From NCBI RefSeq assembly GCF_024213195.1, contig NZ_JANAVF010000016.1, forward strand, positions 62,001 through 126,000: a DNA stretch of 64,000 bases, given 5' to 3'. The notes under the pieces were generated by a model. The model was not told where the DNA came from and searched no databases. It worked only from the letters and a program-made list of their open reading frames with translations. The stretch is from Streptomyces sp. TBY4 (lineage in GTDB: Bacteria; Actinomycetota; Actinomycetes; Streptomycetales; Streptomycetaceae). Positions 55,958-63,774 of this stretch are shown here, piece after piece. Both the position numbers and the translations under genes were made by a program. Numbering within the stretch: the stretch's first letter is position 1; every line of letters starts with the position of its first letter.

Positions 55958-56771
55958 GACCGCGTTCGCCGTCACGCCTTCGAGTTCGGGCTTCCTCGGA
56001 ACGGTCGGCGAGGAATGGATGTTTGCGGGGCGCGTCTTCGGCGGCTGCGTAGCGGCGTTCGCCAGCGAGGTGGCCAGGGCCACCTCTCCGCATCTCGTGC
56101 TGGGCAGCATCCAGGGCTCCTATCCGCGAGCGGCATCGCCCGGCCCCATCGAAGGCCGCGTCGAAGTCATCAGGAAGGGCAGGAGCACCGAGTTGCTCCG
56201 CATCGAGTTGCTCCAAGGGGACGAACTGGTCTTCACCGCTGACGCCTGGATGGTCGATACCCGGCTGGTACCGGCCGACCAGACCGTCGCCGGCGCGGAA
56301 CCTCCGGCATCAGCGCCCCTGGTGACGTGGCTGGAGGACGAGGTCGCCTTCTTCAAGAATCTCGAGGTCCGGGCGATCGACTACCCGCTCACCCCGGCCG
56401 GGCTGGGTGACGGTGTCCCCCGGTGCGAGGTCTGGGTGAGGGGCCGCCCGGACCTGATCGGTGAGGCGACCCACGGGGCGGCTGTCGACTTGCTGCTCTT
56501 CGATGCCTTCTTGCTGGAGTGCGTGTTCCGCAGTGAAGGAGTCGGCACCGTCCAGCCGATCACCCTGGATCTCGGAGTCCGCTGGACCCGGCACCTCCCG
56601 ATCCACGCGTGGCGTCGCCTCACCACGGAAGCGACCCTCACCGAGGGGATCGCGCTGGCCGGGGGGACCACCCGGACCGCCGACGACACCCTCCTGTCGA
56701 GGGCCACCACTCTGGGGAGGCTGCTCCGGCGCGCCGACACCGAGGTGGAAGGAGGTCCGAGGCCGGTATGA
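55947..56771 (+). CDS. TesB-like double hot-dog thioesterase family protein
   Basis: 274 residues resembling acyl-CoA thioesterase II (4HBT_3): N-terminal hot-dog with GRVFGGCVAAFASEVAR and GSIQGSYPRAASPGPIEGRVEVI, C-terminal hot-dog with HGAAVDLLLFDAFLLECVF. I chose TTG 55947, which has AGGGAG upstream and overlaps the CLF-like gene end; the frame has no ATG/GTG at a suitable place. It could release the chain or act as the missing dehydratase, since hot-dog folds do both. No dehydratase gene is otherwise seen in the operon. Confidence 0.72.
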   Translation: MSFETAFAVTPSSSGFLGTVGEEWMFAGRVFGGCVAAFASEVARATSPHLVLGSIQGSYPRAASPGPIEGRVEVIRKGRSTELLRIELLQGDELVFTADAWMVDTRLVPADQTVAGAEPPASAPLVTWLEDEVAFFKNLEVRAIDYPLTPAGLGDGVPRCEVWVRGRPDLIGEATHGAAVDLLLFDAFLLECVFRSEGVGTVQPITLDLGVRWTRHLPIHAWRRLTTEATLTEGIALAGGTTRTADDTLLSRATTLGRLLRRADTEVEGGPRPV

Positions 56772-57685
56772 AGATCCGCATCGGTATGGGGAACGTGCCC
56801 GTTCGCGGGGCGCCGGGCGGCGATCCCGATCCGGCCTGTCTGGTGACGGAGCTGGAGACACATGGGGTCGACTCCGTGTGGTTCTCGGACCTGGTCTCGG
56901 CGCCCGGCGTGGTCGATCCGCTGATCGGTGTCGCGTACGCGGCGGGTCTCACCGAGCGGCTGAAGCTGGGCATGAGCGTGATCGTCCTGCCCGGGCGCAA
57001 CCCGGCGGTGGTCGCGGCGCAGCTCGCGAGCCTGGCAGCGCTCGCCCCGGGCCGCGTCCTGCCGGTCTTCGGCGTCCGCCCCGCCCGGCACGCCGACCGG
57101 ACGGTGTTCCCCGTGCCGAACGAGCACCGCGCCGAGGTGTTCGAGGAGGCCCTGCGCGTGGTGCGGGCACTGCTGACCATGCCGGTCGTCACCCACCACG
57201 GCCGGTTCTTCCATCTCAGCGAGGCCTCGGTCGCCCCGCTGCCCGCCAAGCCCGTGGACCTGTGGCTGAGCGGCCGGGTGCCTGCCGCCCTGGACCGGAT
57301 CGGACGGCTCGGTGACGGCTGGCTCGGCGGCAACATCACCCCGGCCGAGGCGGAAGTCTGCCGCACCTCGATCGTCCGCGCCGCCGACCGCGCGGACCGG
57401 ACGATCGAGGAGGACCACTACGGCACCTACGTGACGATCGTCCAGGACGACGCCGAGGAGCACACCGTGGACGCCCTGCTGGCACGTCTGCGCCAGGACC
57501 GTCCCGACGTGGACGACCCACGCACCCTGCTCTGCTGGGGCTGGGACGACGCCCGGGAACACCTGCGCCAGTTCACCGACATCGGCCTGTCGAAGTTCGT
57601 GGTGCGCCCGGCCGGCACGGTGACGTCCCGCCGCGCCTTCCTCGAAGCGTTCACGACCGAACTGATGCCACTCGAGAACCGGTGA
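56768..57685 (+). CDS. Luciferase-like monooxygenase (LLM), F420- or FMN-dependent
   Basis: 305 residues of the bacterial luciferase/F420 reductase barrel: VDSVWFSDLVSAP near residue 35, LKLGMSVIVLPGRNPAVVAAQLASL, and VDLWLSGRVPAALDRIGRLGDGW. ATG 56768 overlaps the preceding stop (ATGA), so it is the last gene of the coupled operon. Such proteins reduce or oxidise small substrates; a late tailoring step is likely. Cofactor choice cannot be read from the sequence. Confidence 0.87.
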   Translation: MKIRIGMGNVPVRGAPGGDPDPACLVTELETHGVDSVWFSDLVSAPGVVDPLIGVAYAAGLTERLKLGMSVIVLPGRNPAVVAAQLASLAALAPGRVLPVFGVRPARHADRTVFPVPNEHRAEVFEEALRVVRALLTMPVVTHHGRFFHLSEASVAPLPAKPVDLWLSGRVPAALDRIGRLGDGWLGGNITPAEAEVCRTSIVRAADRADRTIEEDHYGTYVTIVQDDAEEHTVDALLARLRQDRPDVDDPRTLLCWGWDDAREHLRQFTDIGLSKFVVRPAGTVTSRRAFLEAFTTELMPLENR

Positions 57686-57696
57686 CATCGCTGGTA

Positions 57697-57972
57697 CTAC
57701 AGCCGGAGATCTTGTGACCGTGCCCTGTCAGCGTTGACCGGGCACGATTTACCACGGCACCCTCGGCGGCCAAGCAGTCCCGCTTCTCGCAGACTGCGCA
57801 GGACAGCGGTAGGGGCCTCCTGAGCAGGGCTGTAGAAGCGGTATCCGGTCGTCCCGTCAACCCACGCCGGCCGCAGAACGCGGCAGTCGTCGTAGAAACG
57901 CAGGGCACTCGGAGCGAGACCGACTCGCCGCACGAAGGCGCTGATGCTCAGTAGTTCCGTGGTGCCGTCTAT
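57697..57972 (-). pseudogene. MerR-family regulator remnant
   Basis: The N-terminal winged helix reads SAFVRRVGLAPSALRFYDDC then VLRP, DGTTGYRFYS and LRSLREAGLL, a clear MerR DNA-binding half. After that the frame turns into unrelated residues and stops at 57697, so the dimerisation helix and effector domain are lost. The expected start (before DGTTELLSISAF) reads ATA at 57970-57972 instead of ATG; GTG 57933 is inside the HTH. Its presumed operator just upstream is intact. It is convergent with the LLM gene. Confidence 0.75.
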
Positions 57973-57982
57973 GGACCCGATT

Positions 57983-58011
57983 GTTGACCTTCATCCAACT
58001 TGAAGGTCAAC
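57983..58011. promoter_or_regulatory. MerR-type operator dyad
   Basis: GTTGACCTTCA - 7 bases - TGAAGGTCAAC is a perfect 11-bp inverted repeat, and TTGACC inside it looks like a -35 element. MerR-family activators bind such dyads between -35 and -10. It lies directly upstream of the MerR remnant, so it was probably its autoregulatory site. Confidence 0.7.
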
Positions 58012-58064
58012 TCACCCTTCGGCCGGGTTCCACGCCACCACCTGGCACGGGAGCTTCCTCAGCG

Positions 58065-59366
58065 TCAACCCCCGAAGGGCTTCCGAACTCGACCGCTTAG
58101 GTACGGCTTGAGTTCCTCGGGCTCGAGATCACGAGGCACAGGCATCCCGGGCAGCTCCCGCAGCGGGTCCAGGGAACTCACGTATGCGCGGGCCCACTCC
58201 AGCCACTGCCAGGTTGAGACTGCTTCCGGAGCTGTCGAACCACATGATGCGTCGATCCGGCGCTCCAGGGCATCGCAGTACTGGCTCAGCGCCCTCGCCT
58301 GATGCCAGTCATTCGCCTGCTCACGCAGGATAGTTGCGAGCTGGGCCTGGTCCGCTTGCTCCCGCGCCGAGTCCATCGCCGCCTGCCACCGGACCTTCCG
58401 GTCTTCCTCAGCCCGCTTCTCCTCGATCCGGCGTTGGACGTCCTCCCTCGAACGGACCTCGATCTCGCGCAGGACAGCTCCGAGGACGTCCTCCAGCCTC
58501 CACCGCTTCCGGTCGGCCCACTTGCCTTGGCGGCCCGATCGGCTGTACGGGAGCTCGACCATCAGACTCTGCGCCCGCTCCGGGTCCTCGGACTGGGGAA
58601 ATTCCTGCTTGATGGTCACCGTGTACGTGAAGTCGCCGACGACCAGGTCCACCTCACCCTCGCGCCGGGGGGACCGACAGGCGATGGATGCGCCGCCGTA
58701 CCCGTAGGCCCGGCTGCGGTGGCTCTCATCCATCGGGTTCTCCCGTACCCCGTGGCCACGCTTCACCGCCTCCGCACACAAGCCCTGGAACAGGCGAAGA
58801 GCCCTGCCCCGAAGAGCCGCGGACACGGCGAGCCGGTAGCGGTCCTCCTTGATAGCAGCCACCACGGGGTGAAGGGAACGCAGTTGGACGGGCACAGGGA
58901 TGGGCGGCGCACTCTGCGGCCTCTCGCCCTTCGCGTTGTGATGCGGACCGTCTTCGAGAGAGATCTGAAGGTCGCGGTTCCACAGACGGAGCTTCTCGAT
59001 GCGCTTCCCCGGCGGCGTGAGGTTGTGCCGCTTCGCGTAATCGACGGCCCGCCGATACTCGACCCCCGTCTCCTCGTCGGGCTCCGGGATGACCACCCTC
59101 CCTTCAGCCACGAGCCGCTCGACCAACTCCGCCGCCCTGGTGTACAGCGGATCCTCGGGATGGCGACCGTTCTCCAGATAGAACTTCCCGGCCGCGGTGA
59201 CCTCGGCCCGCACCGAGCCGTCACGGCGCACAACGGCCAGCAGCCCTCGATCGCGCAGCGCATACGCGGAGAGCCGTTCAGTCGACGCCGAGCCCAACTC
59301 CGCGCCGGCATCCAGCCGCCGCAAGAGCGCTAGTTGGCGGTCGTTCAACGGGGACCAACGGCGCAT
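58065..59366 (-). CDS. Conserved Streptomyces hypothetical protein, N-terminal winged-helix-like
   Basis: 433 residues. The N-terminus (PLNDRQLALLRRLDAG, YALRDRGLLAVVRRDG, VTAAGKFYLENGRHPEDP) resembles a winged-helix/MarR-like domain. The centre contains a conserved block around YRLAVSAALRGRALRLFQGLC and IACRSPRREGEVDLVVGDFTYTVTIKQE. A charged helical stretch follows (about 300-400, possibly coiled coil; REQADQAQLATILREQANDWHQARALS). Proteins of this type are common in Streptomyces, often near mobile elements. The molecular function is unknown. It is probably unrelated to the biosynthetic operons. Confidence 0.75.
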   Translation of the reverse strand: MRRWSPLNDRQLALLRRLDAGAELGSASTERLSAYALRDRGLLAVVRRDGSVRAEVTAAGKFYLENGRHPEDPLYTRAAELVERLVAEGRVVIPEPDEETGVEYRRAVDYAKRHNLTPPGKRIEKLRLWNRDLQISLEDGPHHNAKGERPQSAPPIPVPVQLRSLHPVVAAIKEDRYRLAVSAALRGRALRLFQGLCAEAVKRGHGVRENPMDESHRSRAYGYGGASIACRSPRREGEVDLVVGDFTYTVTIKQEFPQSEDPERAQSLMVELPYSRSGRQGKWADRKRWRLEDVLGAVLREIEVRSREDVQRRIEEKRAEEDRKVRWQAAMDSAREQADQAQLATILREQANDWHQARALSQYCDALERRIDASCGSTAPEAVSTWQWLEWARAYVSSLDPLRELPGMPVPRDLEPEELKPYLSGRVRKPFGG

Positions 59367-59711
59367 GCGCCCACCTCACGCTCTCAACCGGCAGATACCT
59401 CCGCTCTACCGGCCATCGGCGGGCATCGCGCCGAGAACCGGCGAAATGACCCCGACTTGACCGGCATCGGCTAGATGTTCCATCCACGGAGATAGAGACG
59501 GCGACCAGGACGGCAAAAGACAGGCTGAGGGGTCTGACCCCTACCGCTGACGCGGGCAGCGGCTAGCCGAAATTGCTACGGAGTGCAACCGGTAGAGGCT
59601 CAGGCGCATCGAACCGGCAAGGCCGGCATTCGGCACCACGGCACGCAGAAAGCCGCCCCCCGGCCGGACACACGGTCCAGCCAGGGAGGCGGCTCACGAC
59701 ACTGACGCTGC

Positions 59712-59727
59712 GTCAGCTTAAGCTGAC
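59712..59727. promoter_or_regulatory. 16-bp perfect palindrome
   Basis: GTCAGCTTAAGCTGAC is a perfect palindrome, preceded by the shorter dyad CTGACGCTGCGTCAG. It lies 34 bases before an array of 9-bp direct repeats. It looks like a protein-binding site, but no partner can be named. Confidence 0.45.
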
Positions 59728-59751
59728 ACCCCATCAGGAAACGGCTCCAAT

Positions 59752-59797
59752 GAGCGTCGAACGAGCGTCACGAGCGTCACGAGCGTCAGATCAGCGT
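59752..59797. repeat. Tandem 9-bp repeats (ACGAGCGTC), iteron-like
   Basis: Three exact adjacent copies of ACGAGCGTC at 59761-59787, with partial copies GAGCGTC before and AGCGTC after. Such arrays serve as binding sites for replication or partition proteins or regulators on mobile elements. No such protein gene is nearby. Confidence 0.6.
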
Positions 59798-59854
59798 CAA
59801 GATATCGCCCGTAACGCCCACAACGCACATAATGCACATCGACAAACCCGCAGG

Positions 59855-59956
59855 TCAGGCGTCCTTCACGACCCGCTCCAGGATCGCCACGCACTCCACG
59901 TGGTGGGTCATCGACATCAAGTCGAGCACCTCCTGAGTCAAGGGGATCTCCGACAT
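59855..59956 (-). CDS. Small hypothetical ORF
   Basis: 33 codons from ATG 59956, or about 39 from GTG 59974, ending AILERVVKDA. Composition (IPLTQEVLDLM, MTHHVECV) is more protein-like than the surrounding frames, and it lies downstream of the flavoprotein gene on the same strand. There is no clear ribosome site and no known family. Doubtful. Confidence 0.3.
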   Translation of the reverse strand: MSEIPLTQEVLDLMSMTHHVECVAILERVVKDA

Positions 59957-60069
59957 CCTTGTGCCCGAGGTCACGCCCCAACCAGGCACGAGACCGACCT
60001 GTCCTGACAGAGCCCAGCCCTGTGGGGCAAGACCGGACGGCTCTGCCCTCGAGGGTGGCCATGACGACG

Positions 60070-60624
60070 TCACCGCTGACGCGCCAAGTTCGGGTAGTTC
60101 GACGCAAGGAGGTCAACCGCCTCCTCCCAGCGGAAGCGGTCAGCACCGCCCCCGGATTTCGGGCGATGCGGCATGTAGCTGCCGAACATCACGCCCATCT
60201 CACGCAGCTCATCAACGCTGCGCCGATACGCGCGGTGGGCAGCGAGGGCGGTGTTCACGTAGGGGAGCACCACGGTGGGGATGCCCATGCCGGGTGCCTC
60301 GCAGAGGATGCCGAGGGCGAGGTTGTCCGCGAAGCCGGCCGCCCACTTGTTAACCGTGTTGAACGTGGCTGGTGCGACTGCGATGGCGTCGGCCCGCGGG
60401 TACGACCGCGCATCACCCGGTGAGCGCCAGGCAGAGCGGATCGGGCAACCGGTCTGGTTCTCGATCACCTGGCTGTCGAGGACGTCGAAGCCCTGTGGGG
60501 TGGCCACAACTACGACCTGCCAGCCCCGTTCCTGGGCGACGGTGATGAGTTTGCCGACATCGCCGGCGATCCCGGCCGCGCACACGATGACGTACAAGAC
60601 AGACTTGCGCTGCGGCTCAGTCAC
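60070..60624 (-). CDS. Flavoprotein, PPC decarboxylase/HFCD-like
   Basis: 184 residues of the flavoprotein family: KSVLYVIVCAAGIAGDVGKLI, VVVATPQGFDVLD, ADAIAVAPATFNTVNKWAAGFADNLALG (the P-x-T/N-x-N-K-x-A-x-G-x-x-D-N-L flavin-binding motif) and PTVVLPYVNTALAAHRAY. Members bind FMN and decarboxylate cysteine-type substrates, or act as stand-alone proteins of unknown role in Streptomyces. Start GTG 60624 is chosen because the family begins a few residues before the first strand. No biosynthetic partner is near, so it is probably chromosome or mobile-element cargo. Confidence 0.82.
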   Translation of the reverse strand: MTEPQRKSVLYVIVCAAGIAGDVGKLITVAQERGWQVVVVATPQGFDVLDSQVIENQTGCPIRSAWRSPGDARSYPRADAIAVAPATFNTVNKWAAGFADNLALGILCEAPGMGIPTVVLPYVNTALAAHRAYRRSVDELREMGVMFGSYMPHRPKSGGGADRFRWEEAVDLLASNYPNLARQR

Positions 60625-60806
60625 GGGGCGCTCCCAGTCGACGGCTGAAGTGGCGGAACTCTGGGCAGCGTACGGCGGTGGCCCCGAGCAACAGCAGACT
60701 CGCCGAGCTCCCCCAGTCCCGCCTTGCCACTCCCCTGAGTAGCCTGTCGTGAGCGACGTTGGGCGGCCCCCGACCTGCGGTGCTCCTCTTGGCGAGACAG
60801 TGTCCG

Positions 60807-60858
60807 CTGGGGGGAATCTGGGGGGAATGAGGCCTCGTGGGGGGCGGCTGGGGGGAAT
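60807..60858. repeat. Three direct repeats CTGGGGGGAAT
   Basis: Exact 11-bp copies at 60807-60817, 60818-60828 (tandem) and 60848-60858, in the gap upstream of the corA fragment. Function unknown. Confidence 0.6.
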
Positions 60859-60908
60859 CGGCTGCATATCCGGGGAGCAGGCTGAAAGACTCGGAAAGGT
60901 CGATCGCT

Positions 60909-60948
60909 GCAGGTCAGACCGCCTGTGCAGGCGATTTCCGCAGGTCAG
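60909..60948. other. Att-like direct repeats beside corA breakpoint
   Basis: GCAGGTCAG occurs at 60909-60917 and 60940-60948, with the palindrome GCCTGTGCAGGC (60921-60932) between. The corA homology begins within seven bases. This is what a recombination or attachment site could look like. No integrase gene is present in the window, so this is only a suggestion. Confidence 0.35.
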
Positions 60949-60954
60949 CGGTGT

Positions 60955-61152
60955 GAGGGCGACGACTTCAAGAAGATCTCCTCGTGGGCCGCCATCCTCT
61001 TCGCCCCCACCCTGGTCGGCACCATCTACGGCATGAACTTCGAGGACATGCCGGAGCTGAAGTGGGCAGGGGGCTACCCTTTCGCAATCCTCCTGATGGC
61101 GGTCGTCTGCGTCAGCCTGTACGTCATCTTCAAGAAGCGCGACTGGCTTTAG
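60955..61152 (+). pseudogene. corA: 3' fragment of magnesium/cobalt transporter corA
   Basis: About 65 residues matching the CorA C-terminus: DDFKKISSWAAILFAPTLVGTIYG completes the pore helix, the signature GMN is in YGMNFEDMPEL, followed by the second TM helix (YPFAILLMAVVCVSLYVIF) and FKKRDWL. The cytoplasmic domain (about 250 residues) is absent and upstream sequence is not related. This is a truncation left by recombination, so the upstream segment joined here from elsewhere. Confidence 0.85.
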
Positions 61153-61467
61153 GAGCAGGGGACCGGACCGTTCGTCGACGGTGCAACCACCGCGGAGAAT
61201 CACGCTTTACGCCGCCGGCTGCCACACCCGCTGGTGGGCCCGGCTCACATCGCGCACGGGTCGCACCCACCCGCGACCCTTCTGTGAAGCGCGTGTGAAC
61301 CCAGGGCGTTTTGCGCTGTCTGTTCACAAAAGCGAGGGTCCTTCGGGCTGCTGAATGCGCGGTGTGGTGCAGATCGGTGTGGGAAAGCTCTCTTTTTGCG
61401 TGGCGGTTCAGCGGTGAGGGTAGGCAGCGCTGGCCATCACTGTTCGATCTTGCAAGAAAGAGTTGTT
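61153..61467. promoter_or_regulatory. Promoter region of P450 with TGTGAAC dyad
   Basis: 315-base gap. TGTGAAC (61294-61300) and GTTCACA (61322-61328) form an inverted repeat with a 21-base spacer, about 140 bases upstream of the P450 start. It could be an operator. The sequence between 61310 and 61470 is T-rich for this genome. Nothing else recognised. Confidence 0.35.
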
Positions 61468-62715
61468 TTGAATATCTCCACGGCGACTGTCGGCGTTGAC
61501 CGGCGGGTGTTGACGGCTATTTTTTCTCGGCTTCGGACAGAGGAGGGACAGTCGGATCCATTGCCAGTCTATCGGCAACTCGCGAAAATGGGAGAGATTA
61601 TCCCGGCACCATGGGGCGGATACATCGTCACGTCCTACGCTCTCTGTGACCAGATCCTTCGGGACAAGGCTTGGAATGTTCCCGACGCCGACTGGCGGAC
61701 GAGCCACTCGGCTCGATGGAATTCACCCGCCTCACAGCAGATGGCCGCGTCCCTGCCGATGCTCAACCCGCCCCAGCACACGAGGGAAAGACGGTCCCTG
61801 GGGAGCCTCTTCCCCCACAGCTCGCTCGCAGCCCTGCGTCCGTCCGTGGAGCGGGCCGTCGACCGGTTGCTCGCCGAGTTTACGGACCAACTGCGCCACG
61901 GGCCAGCCGATTTCCACACAGTTGTCAGCGAAGAACTGCCCATCATCACCATCGGCGAGTGGATGGGGATACCTGCCGCCGACTATGGACTCCTACGCAC
62001 TCTGACGCATGACCAGGTCTTCGCGCAGGAACTCTTCCCCACGCCGAGCCAGCTGACCCTCTCCGACAGTGCCACCAGGCAACTGAGAACGTACTTCACC
62101 GAGTTGATCCGTGCGCGCCGCAAGAATCCGGGGAGCGACCCGGTTTCGGCGTGGCTTCGGACCTGGGATGCGCTCGAACCTGACCGGGACCGCGCAGACG
62201 AAGCCGTTCACGCTCTCGCGCTCTTCATGATTCTCGCGGCGCTGGAGACGACTTCGCATGTCCTGTCCGCGTCGGTGCGTCTGCTCCTCGAACACCCCGA
62301 GCAACTGGAATCACTACGCCGTGACCCCGGGCTCATCCCGGACGCCGTCGATGAAGTCCTGCGCTACGACGCCCCCATCCACATGATCAGCCGTGTGGCC
62401 CCGACGGAGACCCGGCTCGGAGACATCCTGGTACCGGCCGGCCACATGCTGCAGCTCATGGTGGGGGCCGCCCATCACGATCCCGCACGCTACCCCGACC
62501 CCCATCGTTTCAGCCTCCGCCGCGGAGCCTCCCATCTGGCCTTCGGAGCAGGAATCCACTACTGCGCAGGCAACGCCCTGGCCCGGCTGGAAGCCATCAC
62601 CCTGCTCACCTCGCTCCTCAGTCGCTCGATACGGCCGCGCCTGAGCGGGCCCCCACGATGGGCGCCCCGCGTAGCCTTCCGGCGGATGACGTCCCTGCAA
62701 CTCACCCTCACCTGA
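61468..62715 (+). CDS. Cytochrome P450
   Basis: 415 residues of bacterial class I P450. I-helix LAALETTSH (E-T-T), ExxR in DEVLRYDAP, heme loop FGAGIHYCAGNALARLE. The start is uncertain: TTG 61468 places the P450 N-terminus sensibly (VYRQLAKMGEIIPAPWGG about 35 residues in) but has only a weak GA-rich site; an in-frame ATG/GTG near 61396 adds unlikely sequence. Followed 32 bases later by an enoyl-CoA hydratase in the same direction. No ferredoxin is adjacent. Not clearly part of either cluster. Confidence 0.88.
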   Translation: MNISTATVGVDRRVLTAIFSRLRTEEGQSDPLPVYRQLAKMGEIIPAPWGGYIVTSYALCDQILRDKAWNVPDADWRTSHSARWNSPASQQMAASLPMLNPPQHTRERRSLGSLFPHSSLAALRPSVERAVDRLLAEFTDQLRHGPADFHTVVSEELPIITIGEWMGIPAADYGLLRTLTHDQVFAQELFPTPSQLTLSDSATRQLRTYFTELIRARRKNPGSDPVSAWLRTWDALEPDRDRADEAVHALALFMILAALETTSHVLSASVRLLLEHPEQLESLRRDPGLIPDAVDEVLRYDAPIHMISRVAPTETRLGDILVPAGHMLQLMVGAAHHDPARYPDPHRFSLRRGASHLAFGAGIHYCAGNALARLEAITLLTSLLSRSIRPRLSGPPRWAPRVAFRRMTSLQLTLT

Positions 62716-62747
62716 CCACCCACTCGAGAAACGAGACAAGGCCCCAC

Positions 62748-63509
62748 ATGTTCACGGATTTCAAGACCCTCCAGGTGAGCGACGAAGGGCCCATCCTCCG
62801 GGTGGAGCTCAACCGCCCCGAGACGGGCAACAGCGTCGACGGCCAGATGCTCAGCGAACTGCTGGTGGTCCTGCGCGCCCTGGAGGACGACAACACCGTC
62901 CGCGTGATGGTGCTGTCCGGCGCGGGAGACCATTTCTGCCAGGGGGGTGACCGCGCGGAGTTCCCCACGCTGCTGGAGAGGGATCCATCCGGCTCCGAGC
63001 TGAGGGCCCTCGCCGACAAGGCCCAGCGAGTGTGCTCGACGCTCTCACAACTGAGAGTTGTCACCATCGCCCGCCTCCACGGCGATGTCATAGGCGCCGG
63101 CCTCGGCCTCGCGGTCTTCTGCGATCTGCGCGTCGGAGCAGACACCTGCCGGTTCCGGATGCCGGAGGTCGGCCTCGGCGTCCCGCCCGCCTGGGGCGGT
63201 GTGCTTCCCCGCCTCGCCGAAGAGGCGGGGCAGGCTTGGGTTCGACGGCTCCTGCTCACGGCCGAGCCGTTCGACGCCGCCAGGGCGGAGCAACTGTCCA
63301 TCCTGCATGAGGTGGTGCCTGCAGATGATCTCGACGCTGCAGTCGCGCGCTGGGCGAAGCCGATCATTCGTCGTGACCCGACTACCGTGCGGATCACGAA
63401 GGGCATGCTGAACGCGCGCGCCGGCGCAACGCAGCTTGCCGTCGCCTCGCACTTCGACGACGAGTTGCTGACGGCTGCTGTCGCCAGGCGGGCATTGCAC
63501 CGGCGGTGA
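62748..63509 (+). CDS. Enoyl-CoA hydratase/isomerase (crotonase) family
   Basis: 253 residues. The oxyanion-hole regions are LSGAGDHFCQGGD (first) and LHGDVIGAGLGLAVFCDLRVGA (second), then MPEVGLGVPPAWGGVLPRLA. Catalytic Glu positions of true hydratases are only partly conserved (PEVGLGVPP), so a related crotonase activity is possible. ATG 62748 is chosen because the protein begins at the family N-terminus. It forms a two-gene unit with the P450. A small tailoring or degradative pathway continuing beyond the window is possible. Confidence 0.87.
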   Translation: MFTDFKTLQVSDEGPILRVELNRPETGNSVDGQMLSELLVVLRALEDDNTVRVMVLSGAGDHFCQGGDRAEFPTLLERDPSGSELRALADKAQRVCSTLSQLRVVTIARLHGDVIGAGLGLAVFCDLRVGADTCRFRMPEVGLGVPPAWGGVLPRLAEEAGQAWVRRLLLTAEPFDAARAEQLSILHEVVPADDLDAAVARWAKPIIRRDPTTVRITKGMLNARAGATQLAVASHFDDELLTAAVARRALHRR

Positions 63510-63774
63510 CTTCAACGGAGCGAGGGAGAGTGGATCCGCTGCACCTTCCCAGCGTCCGCGGCGCTCCACAGGGCCGGCGTGCGGTGGTGCTGGGCTCGCC
63601 TGTTGCATGGTCTTCGCGGTGTTCGCCATGGAACGCGTCCGGCTGCACTGGAAGTCCTGGCGGGCCCGGCGGAGGTTGTCGGCGGTACGGGGCGGTTCGG
63701 CGGAAGACCCATCCGTCGGCGGGTGCTCGAACGGTACGGCGCGGCGGGCTTCGGCATCGTAGGACCCGCCCTCT

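Larger units (their letters stand above)
59367..59854. other. 488-base intergenic region with repeats
   Basis: No gene recognised. It contains the 16-bp palindrome and the 9-bp repeat array listed separately, and several scattered ACCGGC motifs between 59388 and 59470. No tRNA or other RNA gene could be folded convincingly by eye. Confidence 0.5.

Noticed and set aside
59500..59640. Possible tRNA near 59570
   Set aside because: A GGTAGAG-like D-loop resemblance but no acceptor stem, anticodon stem or T-loop could be formed.
59718..60146. 142-codon leftward ORF
   Set aside because: Repeats such as TLVTLVTLV come from the 9-bp repeat array; no other support.
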